DNA of 64,000 nucleotides from contig NZ_JBBMFC010000002.1 of the NCBI RefSeq assembly GCF_040096225.1, forward strand, positions 124,001-188,000. The letters are read 5' to 3'. Below the pieces are notes generated by a model. It did not search any database and was not told where the DNA came from. It saw nothing but the letters and a program-made list of their open reading frames with translations. This DNA is from Hominiventricola aquisgranensis. GTDB taxonomy: Bacteria > Bacillota > Clostridia > Lachnospirales > Lachnospiraceae. A program made the translations under genes and the position numbers. The first letter of the stretch is position 1, and each line of letters opens with the position of its first letter. Positions 8,823-17,339 of the stretch are shown here, one piece after another.

Positions 8823-10163
8823 ATGGAAAAACACACACTGACAAAAGGAAATGTAAGCAAAGGAATTCTGCTGTTTGTGCTTCCAATCATTGCAGGAAGT
8901 CTGATCCAACAGCTATATGTGACCATTGACGCAGTGGTGGTGGGACAGTTCACAGGAAAGCTTGGTCTGGCAGCTATTGATTCCGTGCATACATTGTTCA
9001 AGTTCCCCCTGAATTTCATGAATGGTCTGGCAACGGGTGCAACAATTCTGATTTCCGGACATTGCGGATCCGGGGACAAGCGCCAGATGCATTGTTCCAT
9101 CCGTACCGCTTGTACGGTGGCAGTGATTCTGGGAGTGGTCTGCTCTGTGGGCGGAGTAATTCTGACTCCATGGATGTTGCAGATCATGTCTGTGCCGGAT
9201 GAAGTTTATGGACGGGCATTTGTCTATACTACCATTTATTTTGGTGGTATCTGGTCCATGATCCTTTATAACATGACGGCTGGAATCTTAAGAGCCTATG
9301 GCGATTCTAAGAGACCGCTGTATGTGCTGGTCTGCTGTGCAGTAATCAATATTTTGGGAGATTTATTGCTGGTAGGTGTGTTGGATATGGGAGTTGCCGG
9401 CGCAGCACTGGCAACCGTATTTTCACAGATCGTCAGCGTGGTTGTTATCTTTTCTATGTTAAAAAAGGTTCTTCATGTGGAAAAAGGGGAGAAGGCTCTC
9501 TGGTGGCCTCATTTTTGCAAAGAACATATGCAGCAGATGCTGCAAATGGGGTTTCCGCTGGCATTGCAGTCGATGCTGTTCCCCATTGCAAATACCATTG
9601 TACAGGCGGGTGTCAATACGATGGGTACTGATCAGATTGCAGCATGGGGTATCTGTGACAAGCTGAATATGCTGATCTGGCTGTTGTCTGACTCCATGGG
9701 TCCGGCTCTGACAACCTTTACCGCGCAGAACCTGGGAGCAAAGAATAAGGAACGGATCAGAAAAGGTGTGTTCGTTGGTACAGCTATGTCTGCTGGAGCT
9801 GTCATTATGGTGAGTATCATTCTGTTCGTTGGCGCAGCTTTTATGACACCTTGGTTTGTGTCCGCACAGGATGCAGCTACTTTAGCACCTCTGGTTGGTG
9901 CTTATGCCAGGATGATGGCGCCGTTTTTCCTGTTTTATGCTATCACAGAGGCTCTGTCGGGAGCCTGCTGTGGCACGGGAGATACGATCAGACCGATGAT
10001 CACCACATTGATATCTATCTGTCTGCTGCGTGTGATTGGTGTGTTATTCATTCTTCCTGTATATGAAACTATGGAATGCATCGTAGTGATCTACATTGCT
10101 TCCTGGATTGCCGCCGGTATAGCATTCCTGGGACTGTGGAAATGGAACAGCTCAAAGCTGTAA
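8823..10163 (+). CDS. MATE-family efflux transporter
   Basis: A 446-residue polytopic membrane protein with two related six-helix halves, typical MATE length and motifs (LPIIAGSLIQQLYVTIDAVVVGQF; second half LPIANTIVQAGVNTMG). The start at 8823 lies 1 bp after the lipoprotein stop; an upstream in-frame ATG is inside that gene. It is the last gene of the riboswitch-controlled operon, followed by a strong terminator at 10240. Families export organic cations with Na+ or H+. The role beside an importer is unknown; export of a ligand or chelator is possible but inferred. Confidence 0.85.
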   Translation: MEKHTLTKGNVSKGILLFVLPIIAGSLIQQLYVTIDAVVVGQFTGKLGLAAIDSVHTLFKFPLNFMNGLATGATILISGHCGSGDKRQMHCSIRTACTVAVILGVVCSVGGVILTPWMLQIMSVPDEVYGRAFVYTTIYFGGIWSMILYNMTAGILRAYGDSKRPLYVLVCCAVINILGDLLLVGVLDMGVAGAALATVFSQIVSVVVIFSMLKKVLHVEKGEKALWWPHFCKEHMQQMLQMGFPLALQSMLFPIANTIVQAGVNTMGTDQIAAWGICDKLNMLIWLLSDSMGPALTTFTAQNLGAKNKERIRKGVFVGTAMSAGAVIMVSIILFVGAAFMTPWFVSAQDAATLAPLVGAYARMMAPFFLFYAITEALSGACCGTGDTIRPMITTLISICLLRVIGVLFILPVYETMECIVVIYIASWIAAGIAFLGLWKWNSSKL

Positions 10164-10192
10164 TATTCCAAAATGTAATAAAGACATAATAA

Positions 10193-10253
10193 AACGGTAT
10201 GTTTAGATATCCCCCACGGTGGGTTGTGGAAGGTAGAATCCCTCTGTTATAGT
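10193..10253 (+). promoter_or_regulatory. Operator/promoter B of the shared regulon
   Basis: The dyad ATATC-N11-GTTGT is at 10207-10227, with -35 TTGTGG (10224-10229) and -10 TATAGT (10248-10253, 18-bp spacer). An upstream accessory element AACGGTAT (10193-10200) sits 6 bp before the dyad, as in sites C and D. It drives the transporter 2 operon. The -10 lies inside the left arm of the terminator hairpin at 10240-10286. Confidence 0.7.
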
Positions 10254-10286
10254 AAAGAAGGTCTTTACTATGTCAGAGGGATTTTT
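10240..10286 (+). terminator. Strong intrinsic terminator overlapping promoter B
   Basis: An 18-bp near-perfect stem (10240-10257 with 10263-10280, one mismatch and one G-T) with a 5-nt loop is followed by ATTTTTT. It ends the riboswitch-MATE operon. Transcripts from promoter B start within or after the left arm, so they cannot form the hairpin and pass unhindered. Confidence 0.88.
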
Positions 10287-10329
10287 TCGTAGTATGGCAC
10301 AAACATAATCATAAGGGAGATATAGAAAT

Positions 10330-11937
10330 ATGAAGAAGCTTAACAAAGTAATCTGTCTGTCACTGAGTGCGATGATGCTGGCAGCAGCGATCAGCGGATG
10401 TGGTGCGAAGGAGACGACAGATGCAGTACAGAATGAGACCACAGGGGAGACTGCTCCGGCTGGTGAAATGTCCAGAGACAATACCATGATCTATGGTGCA
10501 GAGTTCATGGTGGAGAAGTTCAATCCAATCTTAGGATCCGAGTATTGTGATGCCATGATTTTCAGAGGCCTGATGAAAACGGATGTAGATTGTCAGCCAC
10601 AGTGTGATATAGCAACCGATTATGAGATCAGTGATGATCTGCTGACATATACCTTCAATATTCGTGATGATGTAAAATTCCACGATGGAACAACATTGAC
10701 AGCGGACGATGTTGTATTTACAATCAGCAGCATTCTGGATGAGAATGTGAACTCTTCGATCCGTTCGGATTTTCTCCTTGTAGATAAAGTGGAAAAACTG
10801 AGCGATACTTCACTGAGTATTACATTAAAAGAACCGTTCCCGGCTTTGCTTGATAAGCTGACAGTGGGAATTGTTCCGGAGCATTGCTTCGAAGGACAGG
10901 ATATCAATACCGCTGATTTTAATGTGAATCCGGTTGGCTGCGGACCGTATAAGCTGGTATCTTTAGAAGCAGGTACAAAGTGTACCATGACCAGATTTGA
11001 TGATTACTATGGAGATAAGGCACAGATTGAGAATATTATCTACCTATATCTGCCGGATTACAATACAAGAGCACTGCAGCTTAAAAACAACGAGATCGAC
11101 TTTACATTTGTAGAGCCCAGTCAGGTCAAAGAGCTGGAAGCTGATGAGAACTTAGATGTTTATGTGATCGGATCCGCAGATTACCGTTGTGTTATGTATA
11201 ATTTCCAGGTATGTGATCTGTTTGAGGATGTAAGAGTTCGTCAGGCACTGAATTATGCAACAGATGGTCAGGCAGTTGTAGATGCGATTGCTCATGGTTA
11301 TGGTCAGATTGCTTATTCACCGCTGCAGAAGAATAAATTCAACTGTGAAGATATAGTGAAATATGATTATGATCCGGAGAAGGCAGCAGCACTTCTGAAA
11401 GAGGCTGGTTGGGCTGATACCGATGGAGATGGAATCCTTGATAAAGATGGTGAGAAGCTTTCCTTTACCCTTACCGCTCCGGTTGATGATGAGGTTCGTG
11501 TGAATATTGGAACTTATCTGTCATCTGAATGGAAAAAACTGGGTGTAGATTGTACCTTGTCAGCTCTTGGATGGGATGCCATCGACATTACGAAATGTGA
11601 GTCATTCCTGCTTGGATGGGGAAGTCCGTTTGATGCAGACAATGATACTTATCGTCTCTTTACAACCGGAAGCGCAGATAACTATGGATTCTACAGTAAC
11701 GAAACGGTTGATAAGGCTCTGTCTGAGGCTCGTACAAAGACAGAAGATGCAGACAGAGCAGCATGTTATGCAGAATTCCAGAAAGCATTTGCGGAAGATC
11801 CGGCATATGATCTTATCTGTTATCTGGATGCCTTGTATGCAGGAAACAAACGGATCAGTGGACCGACAGATAAGGTACTTGGACATCATGGAGCAGGTAT
11901 CTTCTGGAACATTGAAGACTGGACAATTTCTGAATAA
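10330..11937 (+). CDS. Transporter 2: substrate-binding lipoprotein (SBP_bac_5)
   Basis: A 535-residue solute-binding protein with a lipoprotein signal peptide (MMLAAAISGC, lipobox ISGC). It has family segments such as YTFNIRDDVKFHDGT, a C-terminal region ending in IFWNIEDWTI, and the recurring DTDGDGILDKDG calcium-loop-like insert. It resembles DppA-like proteins more than the binding proteins of transporters 1 and 3. First gene of the operon under operator B. Ligand unknown: oligopeptide, nickel/cobalt complex or metallophore. Confidence 0.88.
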   Translation: MKKLNKVICLSLSAMMLAAAISGCGAKETTDAVQNETTGETAPAGEMSRDNTMIYGAEFMVEKFNPILGSEYCDAMIFRGLMKTDVDCQPQCDIATDYEISDDLLTYTFNIRDDVKFHDGTTLTADDVVFTISSILDENVNSSIRSDFLLVDKVEKLSDTSLSITLKEPFPALLDKLTVGIVPEHCFEGQDINTADFNVNPVGCGPYKLVSLEAGTKCTMTRFDDYYGDKAQIENIIYLYLPDYNTRALQLKNNEIDFTFVEPSQVKELEADENLDVYVIGSADYRCVMYNFQVCDLFEDVRVRQALNYATDGQAVVDAIAHGYGQIAYSPLQKNKFNCEDIVKYDYDPEKAAALLKEAGWADTDGDGILDKDGEKLSFTLTAPVDDEVRVNIGTYLSSEWKKLGVDCTLSALGWDAIDITKCESFLLGWGSPFDADNDTYRLFTTGSADNYGFYSNETVDKALSEARTKTEDADRAACYAEFQKAFAEDPAYDLICYLDALYAGNKRISGPTDKVLGHHGAGIFWNIEDWTISE

Positions 11938-11955
11938 ATGTGGGTTTGATGTAGA

Positions 11956-12918
11956 ATGAAACGATATGTTTTGAAAAGACTGATTCAAAGCATTGTGGTT
12001 ATGTTTATCATGAGCATCTGCTCATTTGCACTTATAAATGCGGCACCGGGTGAACCGGCTGCCGCAATTTATGGTGGTCAGATGGATAAACTGACACAGG
12101 CCGAAAAAGACAGAATCAATGAGAATCTGGGACTGGATCAGCCAGTCATCATAAGGTATGGCAACTGGCTGGCAGAAGTGTCTCACGGTAATTTTGGATA
12201 TTCGTATGCAAACGGGCAAAATGTTGGAAAGATGATCAAGGAGCGTATGCCGAACACGATGACATTATTTTTGTCTTCTTTTGTGTTGACAGTTATCCTG
12301 TCTATTGCGGTCGGACTTTTTGCGGGTTTGCATCCGGATTCTATGATAGACAGAGTGATCACGATCATCAGTATTACGCTGAATGGAATCCCCAGTGTGC
12401 TGGTAGGTATCATTTTGATTCTTTTGTTTTCGGTAGTGCTCGGCTGGCTGCCATCTTCCGGTGTAACATCCATGTTTTCTGATACATTGAAGGATCGAAT
12501 CATTCATCTGATCTTGCCGACGGTGACGGTTATGTTCAGCCACATTGGTTCTTTTTCCCGTTTTATACAAGAAGGAATGAAAGAAGAACTGGACAGCTAT
12601 TATGTGTATGTGGCAAGAGCCAATCATATGTCGAAATGGGATATTTATCGAGGTGCCATGAAAAATGCACTGGTTCCATTTGTAAACTATGTGGGAACCC
12701 ATGTACCGTCATTTTTTTCCGGATTTGTTGTAATTGAGACGGTATTTGCATATCCGGGGCTCGGAAATATGATCGTAAATGCAATCCCGGTAAAGGATTA
12801 TCCTGTATTGATGGGAGGAATTCTTGTAACGGGAATCGTTGTCATTATATCCATGCTTCTGGTAGATCTCATTGATCTGGCATTGAATCCAAAACTTCGG
12901 AAGGCGGTGACCAGATGA
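11956..12918 (+). CDS. Transporter 2: permease subunit B
   Basis: A 320-residue BPD_transp_1 permease with about six membrane helices. It has an N-terminal FALINAAPGEPA motif and EAA loop VARANHMSKWDIYRGAMKNA. It overlaps the C subunit by 4 bp. Family role: pore of a peptide/nickel ABC importer. Confidence 0.88.
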   Translation: MKRYVLKRLIQSIVVMFIMSICSFALINAAPGEPAAAIYGGQMDKLTQAEKDRINENLGLDQPVIIRYGNWLAEVSHGNFGYSYANGQNVGKMIKERMPNTMTLFLSSFVLTVILSIAVGLFAGLHPDSMIDRVITIISITLNGIPSVLVGIILILLFSVVLGWLPSSGVTSMFSDTLKDRIIHLILPTVTVMFSHIGSFSRFIQEGMKEELDSYYVYVARANHMSKWDIYRGAMKNALVPFVNYVGTHVPSFFSGFVVIETVFAYPGLGNMIVNAIPVKDYPVLMGGILVTGIVVIISMLLVDLIDLALNPKLRKAVTR

Positions 12919-13718
12919 AAAAGAAGGTAAGAAAGAATAGTTTCTGGGTACTATTGTTTCTGGTAATCGTACTGTTGTGCATGACAGCACCGCTATATGC
13001 GGTATATTCTCCTACGGAAGTAGATCTTGGCAGTGTGCTGCAAAAACCGGATATAGTACACTGGTTTGGAACAGACAGTTCAGGAAGAGATGTATTTACG
13101 CGTACCATGTACGGCGGAATGGTATCACTGGCAGTGGCGGCAAGCAGCAGTCTGTGTGCACTGTTGTTTGGAATCGTATATGGAGGAATCAGCGGTTATG
13201 TGGGCGGAAGACTGGATACGACCATGATGAGGATCGTTGATATTGCATATGCCATGCCTTCTACCATTGTTGCACTGGCATTTCAGATGGTATTTCCAAA
13301 CAAAATTCTGGGTCTGGTCATCGTTATGAGTCTTACCAGCTGGATGACCATGGCACGTGTGATCCGGGCTCGTTTTCTGGAGTTGAAAAAAGAAAATTAT
13401 ATTATTCTGGCAGAAGGATTCAATATTCCACGGCATGTGATCCTGTTTAATCATATGGTACGCAATTCCTTTTCCAGCATTATCATTATTGCGACCTTTA
13501 CCTTTGCCAGTGCCATTGTAACAGAAACATCATTGAGTTATCTTGGCGTGGGGATTCCTATTGGAATTCCATCCTGGGGAAACATGATTAACGGAATCCA
13601 GAGTTATGTACTCAATGGAAAGTGGTGGATCGTGCTGCCTCCGGGGGTAATGATCATCCTCAGTTCCATCTGTGTGAACTATGTGGGTGAGTACCTGAAA
13701 GAAAAATATGTGTCCTGA
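12915..13718 (+). CDS. Transporter 2: permease subunit C
   Basis: A 267-residue permease with the C-subunit signature FGTDSSGRDVFTRTMYGGM and about six helices, ending YVGEYLKEKYVS. The start ATGA overlaps the B subunit stop. It is followed directly by a methyltransferase instead of the ATPases, an unusual gene order that places the methyltransferase within the transporter operon. Confidence 0.88.
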   Translation: MKKKVRKNSFWVLLFLVIVLLCMTAPLYAVYSPTEVDLGSVLQKPDIVHWFGTDSSGRDVFTRTMYGGMVSLAVAASSSLCALLFGIVYGGISGYVGGRLDTTMMRIVDIAYAMPSTIVALAFQMVFPNKILGLVIVMSLTSWMTMARVIRARFLELKKENYIILAEGFNIPRHVILFNHMVRNSFSSIIIIATFTFASAIVTETSLSYLGVGIPIGIPSWGNMINGIQSYVLNGKWWIVLPPGVMIILSSICVNYVGEYLKEKYVS

Positions 13719-13728
13719 GGTTAAACAA

Positions 13729-14493
13729 ATGAATGACAAAACTATAAAGAAGAATATTACCAGATTATGGAACCAGGCATACATCAATTATGATGATTGT
13801 TATGCCCATGGCCTGAAAAGCGAAGGGGAAAAAAAGGAATGGCTGAGATTTTTGCGCAAAGTGATCGGAAAACAGCCATGCAGTATATTGGATGTGGGAG
13901 CTGGAACCGGATTTGTCAGTCTGCTTTTAGCAGAGCTTGGTCATACCTGTAAAGGCATTGATCTGTCGGAAAATATGCTTTCTAAGGCAAAAGAAAAGGC
14001 AGAAAAAGCTGGATTTCACAATGTGACATTTGCAATAGGTGATGCGGAAGACACCAAAGAACCAGCCAAACAGTATGATGTGGTGATCAATCGCCATCTG
14101 GTGTGGACCTTGCCCCATCCGGAAAAAGCGATCAAAGAATGGAAGCGGGTATTAAAGCCGGGGGGAAGACTGGTGATCATGGAAGGTAACTGGCACTATA
14201 ACCGTCTGTCAGACCGGATTCAGGTGTTCCTCGGTAAATGTCTGATCACGTTGGTGGAGCACAGAAATGCATTTTCCAATGATGGTGATTATGATAAAGA
14301 CACGAAAGAAGAGCTTCCGATGATGAAGAGCAGAAATGCCAGACGTCTTGGCCAGATGGTACAGAATGCAGGACTGAAAGTGACTGTGATCCCCATGACA
14401 GAGGTGGACCGGGCAGAGAAACAGGCAATGCCTCTCAGATATCGTCTGTTGAACCCACATAAACGGATCACAGTGATTGGTGTGAAGGAATAG
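13729..14493 (+). CDS. Class I SAM-dependent methyltransferase, paralogue 2 (inside transporter operon)
   Basis: A 254-residue methyltransferase. SAM loop DVGAGTG is at 55-61, then GIDLSENML, the family stretch INRHLVWTLPHPEKAI, and EWKRVLKPGGRLVIMEGNW. The start at 13729 follows TGAGG. It lies 10 bp after the permease and 4 bp before the ATPase. It is therefore co-translated with the transporter and likely acts on the same pathway, for example altering the imported ligand. It is more distant from paralogues 1 and 3 than those are from each other. Confidence 0.85.
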   Translation: MNDKTIKKNITRLWNQAYINYDDCYAHGLKSEGEKKEWLRFLRKVIGKQPCSILDVGAGTGFVSLLLAELGHTCKGIDLSENMLSKAKEKAEKAGFHNVTFAIGDAEDTKEPAKQYDVVINRHLVWTLPHPEKAIKEWKRVLKPGGRLVIMEGNWHYNRLSDRIQVFLGKCLITLVEHRNAFSNDGDYDKDTKEELPMMKSRNARRLGQMVQNAGLKVTVIPMTEVDRAEKQAMPLRYRLLNPHKRITVIGVKE

Positions 14494-14497
14494 CAAT

Positions 14498-15241
14498 ATG
14501 GAGAACATATTAGAAGTAGAAGATCTGGGGATCATGATCGATGGGGAGAAGATCGTCAAAGACATTTCTTTTTTTGTACATGATCAGCATATTACTTGTA
14601 TTGTAGGCGAAAGCGGAAGCGGTAAAAGTATAACCATGTCAGCTGTTCTAGGGTTGCTTCCGAAGGTGGCTTGTAAGACAAAGGAAAGTAAGATCATGTT
14701 TCATGGAGATTCCATGTTCTGCATCTACCAGGATCCGATGAACTCGTTGAATTCGTCTGTGAAAGTAGGCAAACAGCTGTATCAGATGGCAAAAGGGTAT
14801 AAAAAAATGACCCGGACAGAATTTGATCAGCAAATGGGAATCATATTGGAACGAATCAAATTTGAAGACCCAATGCGGACACTGAACAAGTATCCCTTTG
14901 AATTATCTGGTGGAATGCTGCAGCGTCTCATGATCGCCTGTGCAATTCTGGTAACGCCATCGTTGATCATTGCGGATGAACCGACCACCGCTCTGGATGT
15001 GAGTATACAGAAGGAGATCATGCGGGAATTTCGTGCGATCAACAGAGAATATCAGACGGCTATCCTGGTCGTGACCCATGATTTTGGAGTGGTAGCGGAA
15101 CTGGCAGATGATGTGATCGTGATGCATGACGGCGAGATCGTAGAAAAAGGAAGAGTCCTTGATCTGTTCGATTCGCCGCAGGAGGAATACACAAAGAGGC
15201 TTTTAAAAGCCAGTTTTGAGGGGGCAGAAAATTGCAGTTAG
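14498..15241 (+). CDS. Transporter 2: ATPase subunit D
   Basis: A 247-residue ABC ATPase. Walker A GESGSGKS is at 37-44, then Q-loop IYQDPMNSLN, signature LSGGMLQR, and Walker B IIADEPTTALD. Between Walker A and the Q-loop it is shorter than its paralogues, and it lacks the C-terminal oligopeptide extension. It overlaps the next ATPase by 10 bp. Confidence 0.88.
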   Translation: MENILEVEDLGIMIDGEKIVKDISFFVHDQHITCIVGESGSGKSITMSAVLGLLPKVACKTKESKIMFHGDSMFCIYQDPMNSLNSSVKVGKQLYQMAKGYKKMTRTEFDQQMGIILERIKFEDPMRTLNKYPFELSGGMLQRLMIACAILVTPSLIIADEPTTALDVSIQKEIMREFRAINREYQTAILVVTHDFGVVAELADDVIVMHDGEIVEKGRVLDLFDSPQEEYTKRLLKASFEGAENCS

Positions 15242-16035
15242 ATGTTTTAGATGTGAACAAATCTTATGGAAAAGAATCTATTCTTCATCACATTGAGTTT
15301 TCGGTAGGCTCTGGTGAGATCGTTGGACTGGTAGGGGAGAGCGGATGCGGAAAAAGTACACTGGCACGATTGCTGTGCTGCTATGAGAAGCCGGATAGTG
15401 GAAAGATCCTGTTTTGCGGAGAAGATACTGCCGGATTTGGAAAAAAAGAACGGCAGCAGTTTCGGCGCAGTGTGCAGATGATCCTGCAGGACAGTCTGTC
15501 ATCTCTGGATCCTAAAATGTCTGTGGGACAGACCTTGCATGAGACCTTAAAATACAATGGAGTTTCAGATGTGACTCAGAGAGAGGATAAGATCAGGAAA
15601 ACGCTGGAGATAGTGCTGCTGCCTGCCGATCTTCTTGAAAAACGCCCTTCACAGCTAAGTGGAGGTGAGCGTCAGAGGATCAGTATCTGCAGGGCATTGC
15701 TGGTAGATCCTCAACTGCTGATCTGTGATGAAATCACTTCAAGCCTGGATGTGATCACCCGATATCATCTGCTGGGAGAACTGAAGCGTCTGAATAAGGA
15801 AAAAGATCTTCCGATGGTGTTTATTTCTCATGATCTGAAATCTGTGAAAAGTATCAGCGACCGAATCCTTGTCATGTACCAGGGGAGAATCGTAGAGGAA
15901 TTGAAAAAAGAAGACGGATTTCGTTATGAACATCTGTATACTGCGAGACTTCTGGAATCTTTGCCGATCGATCATCCATCCAAGAGAGAATCGCTGGTTC
16001 ATAATTTTGAGGATGAGGTTCTGACAGCAGTATAG
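15232..16035 (+). CDS. Transporter 2: ATPase subunit E
   Basis: A 267-residue ABC ATPase. Walker A GESGCGKS, Q-loop ILQDSLSSLDP, signature LSGGERQR, and Walker B LLICDEITSSLD (Ile replaces the usual Ala/Pro after DE). A TTG start at 15232 follows GAGGGGG. It lacks the cysteine-rich C-terminal extension seen in the subunit at 6660. Last gene of the transporter 2 operon. Confidence 0.88.
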   Translation: MQLDVLDVNKSYGKESILHHIEFSVGSGEIVGLVGESGCGKSTLARLLCCYEKPDSGKILFCGEDTAGFGKKERQQFRRSVQMILQDSLSSLDPKMSVGQTLHETLKYNGVSDVTQREDKIRKTLEIVLLPADLLEKRPSQLSGGERQRISICRALLVDPQLLICDEITSSLDVITRYHLLGELKRLNKEKDLPMVFISHDLKSVKSISDRILVMYQGRIVEELKKEDGFRYEHLYTARLLESLPIDHPSKRESLVHNFEDEVLTAV

Positions 16036-16071
16036 AGTCAGGGATAAAAAATGTTGAGATTTTCATAACAG

Positions 16072-16131
16072 AATGGAATGATTGGATATCCCCCACCCCC
16101 GCTTGTGAGCAGGAATGACATCTGCTAAAGT
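16072..16131 (+). promoter_or_regulatory. Operator/promoter C of the shared regulon (no coding gene directly after it)
   Basis: The dyad ATATC-N11-CTTGT is at 16086-16106, with -35 TTGTGA at 16103-16108, a 17-bp spacer and extended -10 TGCTAAAGT (TAAAGT 16126-16131), identical in layout to site A. The accessory element AATGGAAT (16072-16079) is 6 bp upstream. It is followed by about 95 nt and a terminator-like hairpin, not by a gene. Confidence 0.65.
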
Positions 16132-16137
16132 ATAGGA

Positions 16138-16235
16138 CAGAGGAAAGGAAAGCCTCAAAAGTCTCCTATAAAATCCATATAAAGAATACTTTATCAATGA
16201 AAACAGCTGCTTTGGGAAGCAGCTGTTTTCATGTT
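16138..16235 (+). ncRNA. Possible small RNA between promoter C and a hairpin terminator
   Basis: A transcript from promoter C would start near 16138. It could fold TATAGGA/TCCTATA-like and GAGG/CCTC pairs, and would end at the 16-bp perfect stem at 16197-16232. No convincing ORF is present: the only ATG (16197) opens a 24-codon frame made mostly of the hairpin and has no ribosome binding site. It may be a regulated sRNA or a relic promoter of a lost gene. Confidence 0.35.
16197..16232 (+). terminator. Perfect 16-bp hairpin, terminator-like
   Basis: ATGAAAACAGCTGCTT (16197-16212) pairs perfectly with AAGCAGCTGTTTTCAT (16217-16232) across a TGGG loop. The T-rich segment is inside the right arm, and the tail is weak. 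It would stop transcription from promoter C or from transporter 2, and works equally on both strands. Confidence 0.65.
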
Positions 16236-16279
16236 CAGATCATTGATCAAAAGACAGAAACACATATATGATATAACAA

Positions 16280-16361
16280 AATGGAATGGGTATATACATA
16301 AAATGGAATATATCAATAACCCCCCTGAGGGGTTATGAAGAAAATTGCAAGTTGTTATAAT
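16280..16361 (+). promoter_or_regulatory. Operator/promoter D of the shared regulon
   Basis: The most symmetrical copy of the dyad, ATAAC-N11-GTTAT, is at 16316-16336. The -35 TTATGA (16333-16338) overlaps it; a 17-bp spacer leads to a perfect -10 TATAAT (16356-16361). Two AATGGAAT elements lie upstream, at 16280-16287 and 16302-16309, spaced 22 bp (two helical turns). The second is 6 bp before the dyad as in sites B and C. It drives transporter 3. Confidence 0.72.
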
Positions 16362-16394
16362 GTATATATTTGAAACTAAGAGGTAGTGTTACAG

Positions 16395-17339
16395 ATGAAA
16401 ACATATGTATTAAGAAGATTGTTCCAGCTTCTGCCGATTCTTCTGGCAATTACATTTTTGTCTTTTGGCATGATGAGGATTGCCGGGAGCGATGTGGTGG
16501 AGCAGAAGATGGAAAATACAGGCAGTGATATTTCACAGGAAGTGGTGGATGCAGCCAGAGAGGAGCTTGGGCTGGACAAACCATTTTTGACACAGTATGT
16601 GGTCTGGCTTGGCGGAATCCTGCGAGGAGACATGGGAACCAGTTATGTATCCGGTAAACCAGTGTTCTCTACGTTTATTTCCAAGCTTCCGGCAACATTG
16701 CTTTTGACAGCCACATCTATTCTGTTGACGATCCTCATATCTATTCCACTGGGAATCCTGGCAGCAGTTTATCAGAATCATGTTTCGGATTATCTTATAC
16801 GGACGTTTAGTTTTATCGGAAATAGTCTTCCAAACTTTTTCGTATCGCTTTTATTGATGTATCTGTTTGCTATTCGGCTTGGATGGTTTCCGGTCATTGC
16901 AACGGGTGTCAGTCTGAAGAGCGTTGCTATGCCAGCGATTACACTGGCTATTGCCATGAGTGCAAAGTATCTTCGTCAGGTAAGAGCAACGGTGTTGGAT
17001 GAATTAAGCAAGGATTATGTGGTTGGTGCGAAAGCAAGAGGTATCAAATTTTCCAGAACATTGTGGGGGAGTGTGATGAAAGCTTCCCTGGTGACGATCA
17101 TGACGCTTCTGATGCTGTCGGTGGGAAGTCTTCTTGGAGGAACTGCCATTGTAGAATCCATCTTTATGTGGGATGGCGTGGGAAAGATGGCGGTGGATGC
17201 TATCAGCATGCGTGATTATCCCATTATACAGGCCTATGTCATGTGGATGGCGATCATTTATGTGGCAGTCAATCTCCTGACCGATATTTCTTATCGATTT
17301 CTGGATCCAAGGATCCGTCTGGGAGGTGATAAGGAATGA
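16395..17339 (+). CDS. Transporter 3: permease subunit B
   Basis: A 314-residue BPD_transp_1 permease with about six helices, N-terminal SFGMMRIAGSD, and EAA loop AKARGIKFSRTLWGSVMKAS. The ATG at 16395 is preferred over a GTG at 16386 because AGAGG at about 16379 is then correctly spaced. First gene of an operon ordered permease-permease-SBP-ATPase-ATPase, different from transporters 1 and 2. Confidence 0.88.
   Translation: MKTYVLRRLFQLLPILLAITFLSFGMMRIAGSDVVEQKMENTGSDISQEVVDAAREELGLDKPFLTQYVVWLGGILRGDMGTSYVSGKPVFSTFISKLPATLLLTATSILLTILISIPLGILAAVYQNHVSDYLIRTFSFIGNSLPNFFVSLLLMYLFAIRLGWFPVIATGVSLKSVAMPAITLAIAMSAKYLRQVRATVLDELSKDYVVGAKARGIKFSRTLWGSVMKASLVTIMTLLMLSVGSLLGGTAIVESIFMWDGVGKMAVDAISMRDYPIIQAYVMWMAIIYVAVNLLTDISYRFLDPRIRLGGDKE

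Noticed and set aside
16197..16271. Small ORF of 24 codons after promoter C
   Set aside because: It begins inside the perfect hairpin, has no ribosome binding site, and its first codons simply spell the palindrome.
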